A DNA stretch of 64,000 nucleotides. Origin: JAJXWB01 sp965246795 (lineage in GTDB: Bacteria; Pseudomonadota; Alphaproteobacteria; Rhizobiales; Beijerinckiaceae). This document shows, piece after piece, positions 44,544-51,677 of the stretch (position 1 is the first letter of the stretch; every line of letters starts with the position of its first letter). The stretch is taken from positions 416,176 through 480,175 of the forward strand of contig CBDFFN010000012.1 in NCBI GenBank assembly GCA_965246795.1. Reading direction: 5' to 3'. Made by a program: the position numbers and the translations under genes. The notes under the pieces were generated by a model, which ran no database searches, was not told the origin of the DNA, and saw nothing but the letters and a program-made list of their open reading frames with translations.

Positions 44544-44962
44544 TCAGTTCGGCTTGCCGTTCAGCATAAGGCTCAACGGCGATAGCGGGCCAATCGGAAT
44601 TAGCTCGAACTCCATCAAGCCGCCGACGCCGAGCGGCAGCTTTTCCAGAAGATCGTGCGCTTCGGCTTTGTCGCTGACATCATCAAAAACACGACGCCAG
44701 GCTGATCCTGTCGCACGTACCAGCTATCGATTTTGCCCGCGAGGTAGAGCCGCACAGTGTCGCGGACTTCCTGCGGCATCGTGGTCCGCATCTCGACCGG
44801 GGTCGCCTTTGCGGTGAGCTTGCCGATTGCGAGAACTTTCGTCGTCGGAACAGCGGGAAGGCCACCACGGTCATTTGCCGCCGCCTGTGCGAAAGTCGTG
44901 TCCGCTGCCGCGCAAGACAAAAAGATAGAGAGGGCACAGACGCTAAACGATCGGACGACCAT
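44544..44962 (-). pseudogene. Exported muconolactone-isomerase-like protein gene with a frameshift
   Basis: A leader (SFSVCALSIFLSCAAADTTF) is followed by VRLYLAGKIDSWYVRQDQPG and VVFLM, where the frame fails near 44690. The next frame reads DDVSDKAEAHDLLEKLPLGV GG and LMEFELIPIGPLSPL to a stop at 44544. The LPL-GLMEFELIPIGPL end is like muconolactone isomerase/YCII-type domains seen in small exported proteins. One base separates the two. Function unknown. Confidence 0.6.
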
Positions 44963-45188
44963 CGTGGACCTCGGAGTTTGAAACGTTTCGGCCCATTGGC
45001 CTCATCGCGCGCTCCGTGTCGAGCGCAGAAGCGACGGAGCCATATGTCGCGACGATATAGGGCATAGCGTATGTCAGAATCAGCTTTCCCCAAAGGATGT
45101 GCGTACCGCCAAATAATGCATCGCCCTGATTGATGAGGTTGAGCAACGTTCCTACAAACAAGGCGACTTTCAACGACCTCGCTGGCAC
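44943..45188 (-). CDS. NrtS-like small membrane protein
   Basis: An 81-residue protein: MPARSLKVALFVGTLLNLIN, then QGDALFGG, WGKLILTYAMPYIVATYGSV. The VGTxLNxINQGDAL motif and second helix with TYxxPYxVATYG match NrtS-type nitrate/nitrite transporter subunits. Such proteins have two membrane helices. It overlaps the next, damaged, gene by 20 bases and is itself intact. Confidence 0.75.
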   Translation of the reverse strand: MPARSLKVALFVGTLLNLINQGDALFGGTHILWGKLILTYAMPYIVATYGSVASALDTERAMRPMGRNVSNSEVHDGRPIV

Positions 45189-45241
45189 ACCGCGGACAAA
45201 CGCAAGTCGCAGCCAATCGCGCCAGATTTGTCGAACGCCGC

Positions 45242-45550
45242 TCAGTCGGCCGCCCTCGCGGATGCATCGCTTGTAAGGCGCATGCTCAGACGCTCGAGAT
45301 CAGACGCATCCAGGATAATGCGTGCGGTCCGATCCGCCGCTGCATCGCTCTTCGCCGCGACAAGCTTTGAAATCTCCCCGAGGTTGGCTTCGACCACGTC
45401 TTGCCGGTCGCCCTCGGTCGAGCTCGTCAGCTGAAAGGCCTCATCAATCGCGCGCGCAGCAACGGTGATTTCGACCAATCGGCCGTCGCGCGAGGCAAGC
45501 AGCGTCACGCAAGCGGCGGTCGACGATCGGACGTAGGGTTTCGTGATCAT
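45242..45550 (-). CDS. Hypothetical protein
   Basis: A 102-residue protein from ATG 45550 (MITKPYVRSSTAACVTLLAS, then RDGRLVEITVAARAIDEAFQ). A beta-rich N-terminus precedes a helical C-terminus (LVAAKSDAAADRTARIILDA). A DUF1488-like fold is possible but not shown. Upstream open frame to 45673 lacks a start signal. Confidence 0.5.
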   Translation of the reverse strand: MITKPYVRSSTAACVTLLASRDGRLVEITVAARAIDEAFQLTSSTEGDRQDVVEANLGEISKLVAAKSDAAADRTARIILDASDLERLSMRLTSDASARAAD

Positions 45551-45620
45551 GGAGCCTGGCCTTGCAAGCCGGATGCCCAAAGGCGAGTCGCGCCCCCGGG
45601 TCAGGACGGTCAGGACGGCG

Positions 45621-45809
45621 TCACGGCCGCTTGCGGAACGCGATCCCTGCCAACGTGACCGTGCTGAGCGCAACGCCGACCATGACTGCGAGATCGTCTA
45701 GCGCCACATTGGCAACTCGCCCGATCGCGGCAACGAGAACCGCCGCAGCCAAAGCTGCAGCGACGATGGCGAGGAGTGGCCAGTCGGGAGCGAACTTGTC
45801 CGGCCTCAC
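45621..45809 (-). CDS. Two-helix membrane protein
   Basis: A 62-residue protein with two hydrophobic helices (PLLAIVAAALAAAVLVAAIG and LAVMVGVALSTVTLAGIAF) and a basic end (RKRP). GTG start overlaps the stop of the small gene before it. Size and position would suit a holin-like protein, but nothing proves it; no endolysin was found. Confidence 0.5.
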   Translation of the reverse strand: MRPDKFAPDWPLLAIVAAALAAAVLVAAIGRVANVALDDLAVMVGVALSTVTLAGIAFRKRP

Positions 45810-45931
45810 TTTCGCAAGGACGCGAGGAGGTCCTTCAGCGCTTCCGTCATAACGAAGAGCAAGCCGGTGATCGCAGCTGCTTCGAGGATTGTGCGGAGCT
45901 CAGGGAGCCACGCGGCGACGACACCGTTCAT
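45806..45931 (-). CDS. Small membrane-associated protein, 41 residues
   Basis: Reads MNGVVAAWLPELRTILEAAA and continues ITGLLFVMTEALKDLLASLRK. Its ATG overlaps the stop of the zinc-ribbon gene, and its stop overlaps the GTG of the two-helix gene, so all three are coupled. One amphipathic or membrane helix is visible. Function unknown. Confidence 0.5.
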   Translation of the reverse strand: MNGVVAAWLPELRTILEAAAITGLLFVMTEALKDLLASLRK

Positions 45932-46152
45932 TTGCTCGCCGGCTTCGGTTTGCTTGACGCCTCTCTCATCGCTTCCGGGCTGGCGCGATTGTGCAAACCC
46001 TCGTCAAACGCCTCGTATAGCCCAAGGTCAGCACCGCACTCGGTACATGCGAGATGGGCATGCGGGTCTGCCGCCGATGCCGGGCGATCGATCCGGGCGT
46101 CGCATTTCGGGCAACGGACACCAAGCCAAGCGCTTTCATCGGCCTCGTTCAT
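45928..46152 (-). CDS. Small zinc-ribbon protein
   Basis: A 74-residue protein: MNEADESAWLGVRCPKCDAR and HAHLACTECGADLGLYEAF. CPKC and CTEC form a four-cysteine zinc-binding ribbon. It is the first of three coupled small genes. Role unknown; nucleic-acid or protein binding is possible. Confidence 0.6.
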   Translation of the reverse strand: MNEADESAWLGVRCPKCDARIDRPASAADPHAHLACTECGADLGLYEAFDEGLHNRASPEAMREASSKPKPASK

Positions 46153-46251
46153 CTGACCCCTTCTCGTGACTGCGGCCCGGTCCAGGCCGACGAGGTTAAC
46201 ACGAAGCACCTTCAGACGCGCCGCATCCCTCGTCCCTTACCGAGGACGGCA

Positions 46252-46620
46252 CTACGGAGATGTCTGCCGCGTTATCGACCATGACGGTGCGCAGACCGCC
46301 GTAATCCGACCAGACCTACCAATCCCACTCGATTTCGGGCCGAACCGCCAGAGACAGTACGCGCCAAGCGCTTCGTCGCGGATGCTCCCGTTCGAGACCA
46401 GCGTCGCTCGTTCAACGGTGTTGATCCAGCACGCGACGGAGACCGGTTCTGAGCCGGCGGGGCATGCGACGGTCAGTCCCCATGTATAATTCCGCCCCGC
46501 CGTGGCATTCGGCGGAAGGATGTCGGCGTAATCGGAAAGCGGGCCGGTGTACGAGATCGTCTGTGCGATCGCGGGGTCCGAAATGAATGCGGCGATAGCG
46601 AGCGCGTGCAGCGTCTTCAT
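46252..46620 (-). CDS. Small exported protein
   Basis: A 122-residue protein with leader MKTLHALAIAAFISDPAIAQ. The mature part has YTWGLTVACPAGSEPVSVAC and GAYCLWRFGPKSSG, with cysteines likely paired. Its ATG overlaps the stop of the ribbon-helix-helix gene by four bases. Function unknown. Confidence 0.6.
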   Translation of the reverse strand: MKTLHALAIAAFISDPAIAQTISYTGPLSDYADILPPNATAGRNYTWGLTVACPAGSEPVSVACWINTVERATLVSNGSIRDEALGAYCLWRFGPKSSGIGRSGRITAVCAPSWSITRQTSP

Positions 46621-46997
46621 TTCGTCTTTGCCTTCGCCAGTTTGTTCCGCAGCTTCATAGCCTCGTTCTTCACGACGGCGCGTTTCATGGTCTTCAGCGC
46701 GTTGGCAGGGCTCTTGGAGCCGTCGTGCTTCAGCGCCGCCGCCTTCGCGTCGAGATCAGCGATCTTCGTGGCGACCGCTTCGGCATCGAGAGGCAGTGCT
46801 TTGAGAAAGCCGTGATCGGTAAGCCACGCACGCGTAATGCGCCGAAGCATCTCGGAACGGCCGGGCCTGTCGCCATCTTTCTTCGCCGCTTTATCAAGCG
46901 CCGCGCGAAGGTCGTCGGGAAGCCGGATTGCGGTAACCGGATCGCGACCCGTCGCCGGCCGTCCCCGTTTTTTTGGTAATACCACATTTGACGACAT
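46617..46997 (-). CDS. Ribbon-helix-helix regulator (antitoxin-like)
   Basis: A 126-residue protein. KKRGRPATGRDPVTAIRLPD begins an RHH domain (beta strand PVTAIRLP, helices DDLRAALDKAAKKDGDRPGR and SEMLRRITRAWL). The C-terminus is Lys/Ala-rich. Such proteins bind palindromes and often repress their own gene. A long palindrome (46973-47016) covers its start codon. The coupled downstream gene is an exported protein, not an evident toxin. Confidence 0.75.
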   Translation of the reverse strand: MSSNVVLPKKRGRPATGRDPVTAIRLPDDLRAALDKAAKKDGDRPGRSEMLRRITRAWLTDHGFLKALPLDAEAVATKIADLDAKAAALKHDGSKSPANALKTMKRAVVKNEAMKLRNKLAKAKTK

Positions 46998-47016
46998 GGT
47001 TAATGTGTATTACCAA
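46973..47016. promoter_or_regulatory. Palindromic operator over the start of the RHH gene
   Basis: TTGGTAATAC (46973-46982) and GTATTACCAA (47007-47016) are perfect inverted copies. Inside them ACATT and AATGT extend the symmetry to 15-bp arms with one bulged base. The start codon of the RHH gene (46997) lies between the arms. This is a strong candidate for autoregulation. Confidence 0.65.
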
Positions 47017-47087
47017 TATGCGGGCCGAGCAAGGAGATTGAGCCCTCCAGCTCGGCCCTGATCACAGCGAGACCTGGAGATACCGCC

Positions 47088-47774
47088 ATGACTGTTTCAG
47101 ACGATACCACAACTGCGTCTGCCATTCCGCGCCGCGGCTTCCTGCGTGGCGCCAGCGTTGTCGCGATGGCCATGCCGGCGGCCGCCGCGGCGATGACCGC
47201 TGCCACCGGTGTTTTGCAGAAACTCATCGATGCGCACACGGCCGCGTACGATGCTCTCGGGCCGGTCAGCATCGCGCTCGAGCATGCTGAGGACGACGCC
47301 TCACGCTCGCGGGAGCCGGTGCCGACTGTAGCCAGCTTCAAGCGGTCGTACGATTCCACGCACGGCCGCGCGGAGATCCTGAAACGGATCGCCGACGACT
47401 TCGAAAGTGCAGCAGCCCGCATGCGGAAGTCGTACATGGCCGAATTACTGTCCCAGAGCGAGATCGAGGGCGCGATCGCGCGGCTCGACGCACTTGGTCG
47501 GGAAGCGATGGCAGACGCGCGACGTTTCTTCGATGAGGAGGAGGCTAGCGTGCGCGAAGCGCCTCTGGGGCGCGCCAAGAGGGCGTGGAAGGCTGCGCTG
47601 CAGGTCGAGGATGCCGCCTACGTCGCGGTGCTCGCGCATCGCTGCCGATCGACTGCAGAGGCGGAGCAGAAGGCACTCTACATCGCCGGCAGTGAAAACT
47701 TCCAAGCCTCGGCGCCTGAGGAGCATCACTTCGACGCGTTAGTGAAGTCGGCACTCCCCGTGGTGTCGGCATGA
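47088..47774 (+). CDS. Tat-leader-like accessory protein
   Basis: A 228-residue protein. The N-terminus SAIPRRGFLRGASVVAMAMP has a twin-arginine motif followed by an Ala-rich hydrophobic stretch, though the region may also simply be a membrane anchor. The rest is helical (KLIDAHTAAYDALGPVSIAL, ESAAARMRKSYMAELLSQSE). Similar proteins occur in Rhizobiales islands, from memory only. It is coupled to the S24-like gene. Confidence 0.6.
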   Translation: MTVSDDTTTASAIPRRGFLRGASVVAMAMPAAAAAMTAATGVLQKLIDAHTAAYDALGPVSIALEHAEDDASRSREPVPTVASFKRSYDSTHGRAEILKRIADDFESAAARMRKSYMAELLSQSEIEGAIARLDALGREAMADARRFFDEEEASVREAPLGRAKRAWKAALQVEDAAYVAVLAHRCRSTAEAEQKALYIAGSENFQASAPEEHHFDALVKSALPVVSA

Positions 47775-48214
47775 GTGCCGTCGCAGCGCAGCCCGGCGAG
47801 TTCCGGGCGCTGACCGTGTTCGACCGGCTGCCGGAGGGGTGCATCGCCTTTCCGGTCGTAGATCCGCACTCAATGCCGCATCTGCGCCTCGGCGAGATCG
47901 CGGTGTGCGACCGCAACGATCGTGAGCCGCAGCACGGCGAGCTCTTCGTCATGCAGTGGTCGAGCGGCCGGCAGAGCATCATGCAGGCCGCCGCACGCGA
48001 GCACATTGGCATCGACGGGAAGCCGTTCACCGGATGGTGGACGCGCAACCTCGCGGCGTCGCGTTTCTCGTATGCCGAGCGCGTCGCGATGATCCGTTGC
48101 GATGACAGCGAGATCGCTTCGGCGGCGATGACTCTGTGCTACACCGACGGCCCGCGTCAGATCGAAGGCTTCCGGCAGGCCATCGTTGGTCGCATTATCG
48201 GCGTGCTGGCATGA
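47771..48214 (+). CDS. S24/LexA-like peptidase-fold protein
   Basis: A 147-residue protein without a DNA-binding domain. PVVDPHSMPHLRLGEIAVCD corresponds to the S24 motif GDSMxPxLxxGD, with Ser34 as possible nucleophile, and NDREPQHGELFVMQWSSG to the second block. The lysine that follows in active S24 enzymes is not evident (SIMQAAARE instead), so activity is doubtful. The ATG overlaps the stop before. It may be a decayed repressor half or an antirepressor-type partner. Confidence 0.6.
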   Translation: MSAVAAQPGEFRALTVFDRLPEGCIAFPVVDPHSMPHLRLGEIAVCDRNDREPQHGELFVMQWSSGRQSIMQAAAREHIGIDGKPFTGWWTRNLAASRFSYAERVAMIRCDDSEIASAAMTLCYTDGPRQIEGFRQAIVGRIIGVLA

Positions 48215-48330
48215 TGGCGATCGTGCACTCCTTCGCCGAATGGCAACGCATCCGGCTTGCGTTGCGCATCGCACGCACGGCGCGGGCCATCGTCGACGTC
48301 ATCGCGCCGGCGCACATCACGAGGCGCTAA
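48211..48330 (+). CDS. Small basic protein, 39 residues
   Basis: Reads MMAIVHSFAEWQRIRLALRI and continues ARTARAIVDVIAPAHITRR. ATGA overlap with the S24-like gene supports translation. One amphipathic helix. Function unknown. Confidence 0.45.
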   Translation: MMAIVHSFAEWQRIRLALRIARTARAIVDVIAPAHITRR

Positions 48331-48339
48331 CAACCGGGC

Positions 48340-48358
48340 CCCGGCTCTACGGGCCGGG
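48340..48358 (+). terminator. Terminator-like hairpin
   Basis: CCCGGC pairs with GCCGGG over a seven-base loop, nine bases after the stop of the small gene. No T-run follows, so it may work only with Rho. Confidence 0.4.
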
Positions 48359-48389
48359 CTTCGGTGCCTGCTCATGCTATCCTCGTGGC

Positions 48390-48767
48390 ATGAAACCTTT
48401 GAGCCTTGTCTCTGCCTCCGCCTCACTGCTCGTGATGGTGTCGACTACAGTAGGCGCGAAGGACGACGCGCCGATTGCCCTTATTTGCCGAGGCGCAATG
48501 ATAATCTCTTCACCGCCGGGCGCATCTCAACAAACAGAAACGGCCCTGGCGTCATCCGAACGGCTGCTCTTCTCAAGCTACCCGGCCCTTCCGCTTTCGC
48601 AGGCCTCTGACAAGTTCTTCTTCTACAAAAGCGAAAGCGGCGTCTTTTCTGCGCGCCTCGATCGCATTTCGCTCGACTTAGACTTTTACGTCACCAGCCC
48701 GGACGGAATACCGAAATCGCCGACGCACTGGGAAATGGCGTGCTCGGAGACGAAGCGAAAGCTTTAG
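48390..48767 (+). CDS. Small exported protein
   Basis: A 125-residue protein with leader MKPLSLVSASASLLVMVSTT. The mature part (APIALICRGAMIISSPPGAS, then SGVFSARLDRISLDLDFYVT) has two cysteines. No family recognised. The gene is intact. Confidence 0.6.
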   Translation: MKPLSLVSASASLLVMVSTTVGAKDDAPIALICRGAMIISSPPGASQQTETALASSERLLFSSYPALPLSQASDKFFFYKSESGVFSARLDRISLDLDFYVTSPDGIPKSPTHWEMACSETKRKL

Positions 48768-48874
48768 TCATAATGAGGGCTGCAACATCCGTCAGCCCGC
48801 TCACCGCGCTTTTAACCAGATTAAGCATATCGTAAGCCAACGGAACCCGCCGTTCTGCGGGCCGGATCTCGCTC

Positions 48875-49933
48875 TTATGACTTGTTAAGCAGGGCTTCGA
48901 ACTTTTCTACGCGATGCGCTCTTAAGAAAGGCGTGCGTACATCTTCGCCATTCTTAGCTAGATGCCAGAAAAAATCCATTGCATTTTCGATTTCGTCCTT
49001 CGGGACGCTTAGAAATAGCGAAAAACCTGCAGTATTTTCCGCGCCGACGCTAATCGAAATCGAGGCTGGTGCTCCTTCGCAGAACATCATTGACAAAGGA
49101 AAAACAATTTCCGAGCCAGGCGGGACCGGTGCGAGAGATTGAGCCGCTATTACCGCGAACTGATATCCCGGCGGCCTATCACGCCGTCGCAGTGTCCAGT
49201 CGCTGTTGTTCAGCGGAGAGCCGACCAGATTTACCGCACGATCGACGTCAATCGTAATGAATGGACGATGTAGCAGCCCTCGTCCTTCGTTGCATATTTT
49301 AAGATCAAGCGAGACTGTTGGCCGGAACGACATTTCAGGCGAGGACGGCTGCAGCGCCGTCATGCGCGTCTTTAGTTTGATTAGCGGGCGCGGCGTCCTT
49401 CCGAACATTCCAGCTAGCACACCGTGCGGCGCGGGAAGGAAGTTCGAAGCTGCGCGGATGTAATAACCCGACCTTGCGCCAACAGCTTGTAGCGGCACAT
49501 TCAACGCTTCGCGTATCAGCGTTATCACTACACCTTCGCCGGAGGCGCCAGTGCTAATCGCTGCGCTTTCCACCCCAAGATGCGGCGGCAGGGTAACGCC
49601 TGAGACTGCACCGTCGAGCAGCGTCTTTAATGCCATCGCATTGCCGATCGGCTTGATGCCAATCGGAACATCGCCTCTGTCCGGAACCAACCTGCAATCC
49701 ACACCCCATATGAGGACGCCGCCGTCGGAATTGCCGAACCCGGACACAGCCTTCGCAAAGTTTGCCCGGTCCGATAGCCCCAACTTACTAAAGGGTGAGA
49801 CAGTGTCAGAGGCCTTGTAGTCGAGAAATAATTCTTCGACGACCTCGTCTCGGATCATGCGATCAATTTCGTCGCGACCGCCGTCAACGATACGGTGGTA
49901 GAGGTCCTCGGCTCTGCTCAAAGCGCCATCCAC
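48875..49933 (-). CDS. Schlafen/AlbA_2-domain protein
   Basis: A 352-residue protein. Residues about 25-150 are an AlbA_2 (SLFN) domain: EELFLDYKASDTVSPFSKLG, NFAKAVSGFGNSDGGVLIWG and EGVVITLIREALNVPLQAVG ARSGYYIRAAS. The E-x3-DYK region is where nuclease-active members keep their acidic residues. Residues about 190-340 form a beta-rich domain I do not recognise. AlbA_2 proteins act in nucleic-acid binding or cleavage and appear in phage-defence genes. The start overlaps the SieB-like gene by 16 bases, so the two are made together. Confidence 0.75.
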   Translation of the reverse strand: MDGALSRAEDLYHRIVDGGRDEIDRMIRDEVVEELFLDYKASDTVSPFSKLGLSDRANFAKAVSGFGNSDGGVLIWGVDCRLVPDRGDVPIGIKPIGNAMALKTLLDGAVSGVTLPPHLGVESAAISTGASGEGVVITLIREALNVPLQAVGARSGYYIRAASNFLPAPHGVLAGMFGRTPRPLIKLKTRMTALQPSSPEMSFRPTVSLDLKICNEGRGLLHRPFITIDVDRAVNLVGSPLNNSDWTLRRRDRPPGYQFAVIAAQSLAPVPPGSEIVFPLSMMFCEGAPASISISVGAENTAGFSLFLSVPKDEIENAMDFFWHLAKNGEDVRTPFLRAHRVEKFEALLNKS

Positions 49934-50478
49934 CCCGTCGAGCCGGAGTCGTTTCTCTTCGGTGGCAGCCTAGCAAGCCCCGCGGCCAACTCGGCCTTGA
50001 GCTTTTCACGCACTTCAAGAACGGCGGGATGCACCTCGCAGATCCACTGCATGCCGCCCGCTTGTTGAATGATGACCATGATGTCTTTTTGCACCAGACC
50101 GAAAGCGTAAGAGCCGGAATGCAGCTGAAATCGCGTCGTCGGCGAGGAGAGGTAATTGAGTAGCGCTTCCGCCTCTTCTCGCGTGCAAGTCTGGATGTTT
50201 GCAAGTGCCTTCTTTCCACTTGCCGCCGCGGAACGTTTCGCGTGAAATCCTTCGACGACAACGCTTCGGACGCCAGCGAGCAGGGCGTTCACGAGCGATA
50301 AAGCGATAAGAGCGACCCCGCCGGCTGTTCCCGTCGGCGCCCACTCGCGAACCTGCGGCGGGACGGTGAAGCCTTGAACAGATAGCCCCCAAACGAGTCC
50401 GCACGCTACAAGCACAAGGACGCCGAGCGTCCAGCTCTTCTCCAGCGCAAGGCGTAAGACCGCCTCTACCCCACCCAT
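49918..50478 (-). CDS. SieB-like superinfection-exclusion membrane protein
   Basis: A 186-residue protein with two N-terminal membrane helices (WTLGVLVLVACGLVWGLSVQ and TAGGVALIALSLVNALLAGV) and a cytoplasmic domain: REEAEALLNYLSSPTTRFQL, SYAFGLVQKDIMVIIQQAGG and ICEVHPAVLEVREKLKAELA. This layout fits the SieB family of prophage-encoded exclusion proteins, which abort infection by other phages. Family assignment is by pattern only. It overlaps the AlbA_2 gene downstream. Confidence 0.6.
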   Translation of the reverse strand: MGGVEAVLRLALEKSWTLGVLVLVACGLVWGLSVQGFTVPPQVREWAPTGTAGGVALIALSLVNALLAGVRSVVVEGFHAKRSAAASGKKALANIQTCTREEAEALLNYLSSPTTRFQLHSGSYAFGLVQKDIMVIIQQAGGMQWICEVHPAVLEVREKLKAELAAGLARLPPKRNDSGSTGWMAL

Positions 50479-50658
50479 CGAAAAGTCTCGTCGGCGCGCG
50501 GAACGCTACGCGAACACTCTGCTACCATTTTTGCTACCGAACGCGGTAGCACGGGCTGGTGTTGGACGGTTCGGAAGGCGGCTTATCCCCTGCCACTTCG
50601 AGACAAACCGGCACTGGGCAGGACAGAACAAAACGGCAAACGCCGAATTACAAAACCG
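50479..50658. promoter_or_regulatory. Region upstream of the SieB-like gene with GCTACC repeats
   Basis: Contains TGCTACC twice as direct repeats (from 50520 and 50532) and a perfect hairpin GCTACCG-AACG-CGGTAGC (50533-50550). The hairpin is 55 bp ahead of the SieB-like start and could be an operator. The GCTACC core also recalls the integrase boxes at 51404-51422. No gene seen here. Confidence 0.45.
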
Positions 50659-51390
50659 CTATGATTTCGGATCGAGATAGCGCACGGGATTCGCCGCGCC
50701 GCGGGGAAGCGGCGGGACCCTCCTACCTACATAAAGCCTTTTGATCGGATCCTCAGCTTCGTGGCCGTCAAAGCCCCAGCGTTTCGATTGCGGACTGATC
50801 CCAGGAAAGTTTCCTGCAGCAGGCTTCCATTCGTCAGCGACAAAAACACCACGAACCACTTGCCCGCTGTGAGCGAGAACGAACTCAGCCCGACGAGCTC
50901 GCTCGACGTCCACCTTCCATGCATACCGCACAGCATCATAAATACTACGCTGCTTTATAGCGCGGTTGATACTGATAAGCATCAGCCTGTGCTGCGCGAC
51001 AAGCTCTCGCGCCTCGTATGCGGCGATAGCTTGCTCGACATGCACTATTCCGAATTCATCCGAACCGTGTCCGCCGACCAAATTGGCGAGACCGGGATAG
51101 GCATCGATTAATGCTGCTTCCACAAGAAGCGCCGCCTTAGAATCCAAACCGTGACGATGGATAAGTGGGATCACTTCCAGTCGCTCGGCAATGATTTCGC
51201 GAATTGTCGTCGACTTCAGGTCGTCTTCGTCTTCACCATCCGCAGACGTCAGCACATTATTCGCGTGCGCGAACACGCGATTGCCAACGCCCTTGCCGAC
51301 GTAAAATGTCGTGCCATCGCGTGGATCGACGAGGCGGTAGACATACGACTTGAGCGCGTCCGATACACCTGGAGGAAACTTGTCGCGCAC
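50659..51390 (-). CDS. GIY-YIG nuclease (LEM-3-like)
   Basis: A 243-residue protein. Residues about 14-110 are a GIY-YIG domain of the LEM-3-like type: SYVYRLVDPRDGTTFYVGKG with VGNRVFAHANN, and later DSKAALLVEAALIDAYPGLA NLVGGHG, where the Glu and the Asn bind metal. The C-terminal half (RYAWKVDVERARRAEFVLAH to GRRVPPLP) is an unrecognised domain. Such nucleases occur in prophages and as anti-phage effectors. It is the last gene before attR, the usual place for cargo. Confidence 0.82.
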   Translation of the reverse strand: MRDKFPPGVSDALKSYVYRLVDPRDGTTFYVGKGVGNRVFAHANNVLTSADGEDEDDLKSTTIREIIAERLEVIPLIHRHGLDSKAALLVEAALIDAYPGLANLVGGHGSDEFGIVHVEQAIAAYEARELVAQHRLMLISINRAIKQRSIYDAVRYAWKVDVERARRAEFVLAHSGQVVRGVFVADEWKPAAGNFPGISPQSKRWGFDGHEAEDPIKRLYVGRRVPPLPRGAANPVRYLDPKS

Positions 51391-51403
51391 TGATCGCCCC
51401 TTG

Positions 51404-51444
51404 CTACCTATGCGCTACCTAGCCGATTTCGATACTCTGCCTAG
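51404..51444. promoter_or_regulatory. Putative integrase arm-type sites, right end
   Basis: CTACCTAT (51404), CTACCTAG (51415) and CTGCCTAG (51437) match the trio at 31142-31176 in order and orientation, 24-64 bases from the attR repeat. Spacing differs (11 and 22 here, 12 and 15 at the left). Confidence 0.55.
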
Positions 51445-51467
51445 CAGCTGTCTAACTAATTGAAAAT

Positions 51468-51546
<79 letters not shown>

Positions 51547-51677
51547 CTGCGTCGTTTCTAGGAGGAAACGCCCAACCGTTCAATGGCGCGGGCGGCCCAG
51601 GCCGTCGTGTTGCGACTGTCACACGCCGGCCATAGGGTGCGCCCGCCGCACGACCCGCGGCGGGACGAGAGACACAC

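Noticed and set aside
45621..45931. Holin and lysis cassette of the prophage
   Set aside because: Two small membrane proteins are present, but no endolysin or spanin was found, so a lysis role is not supported.
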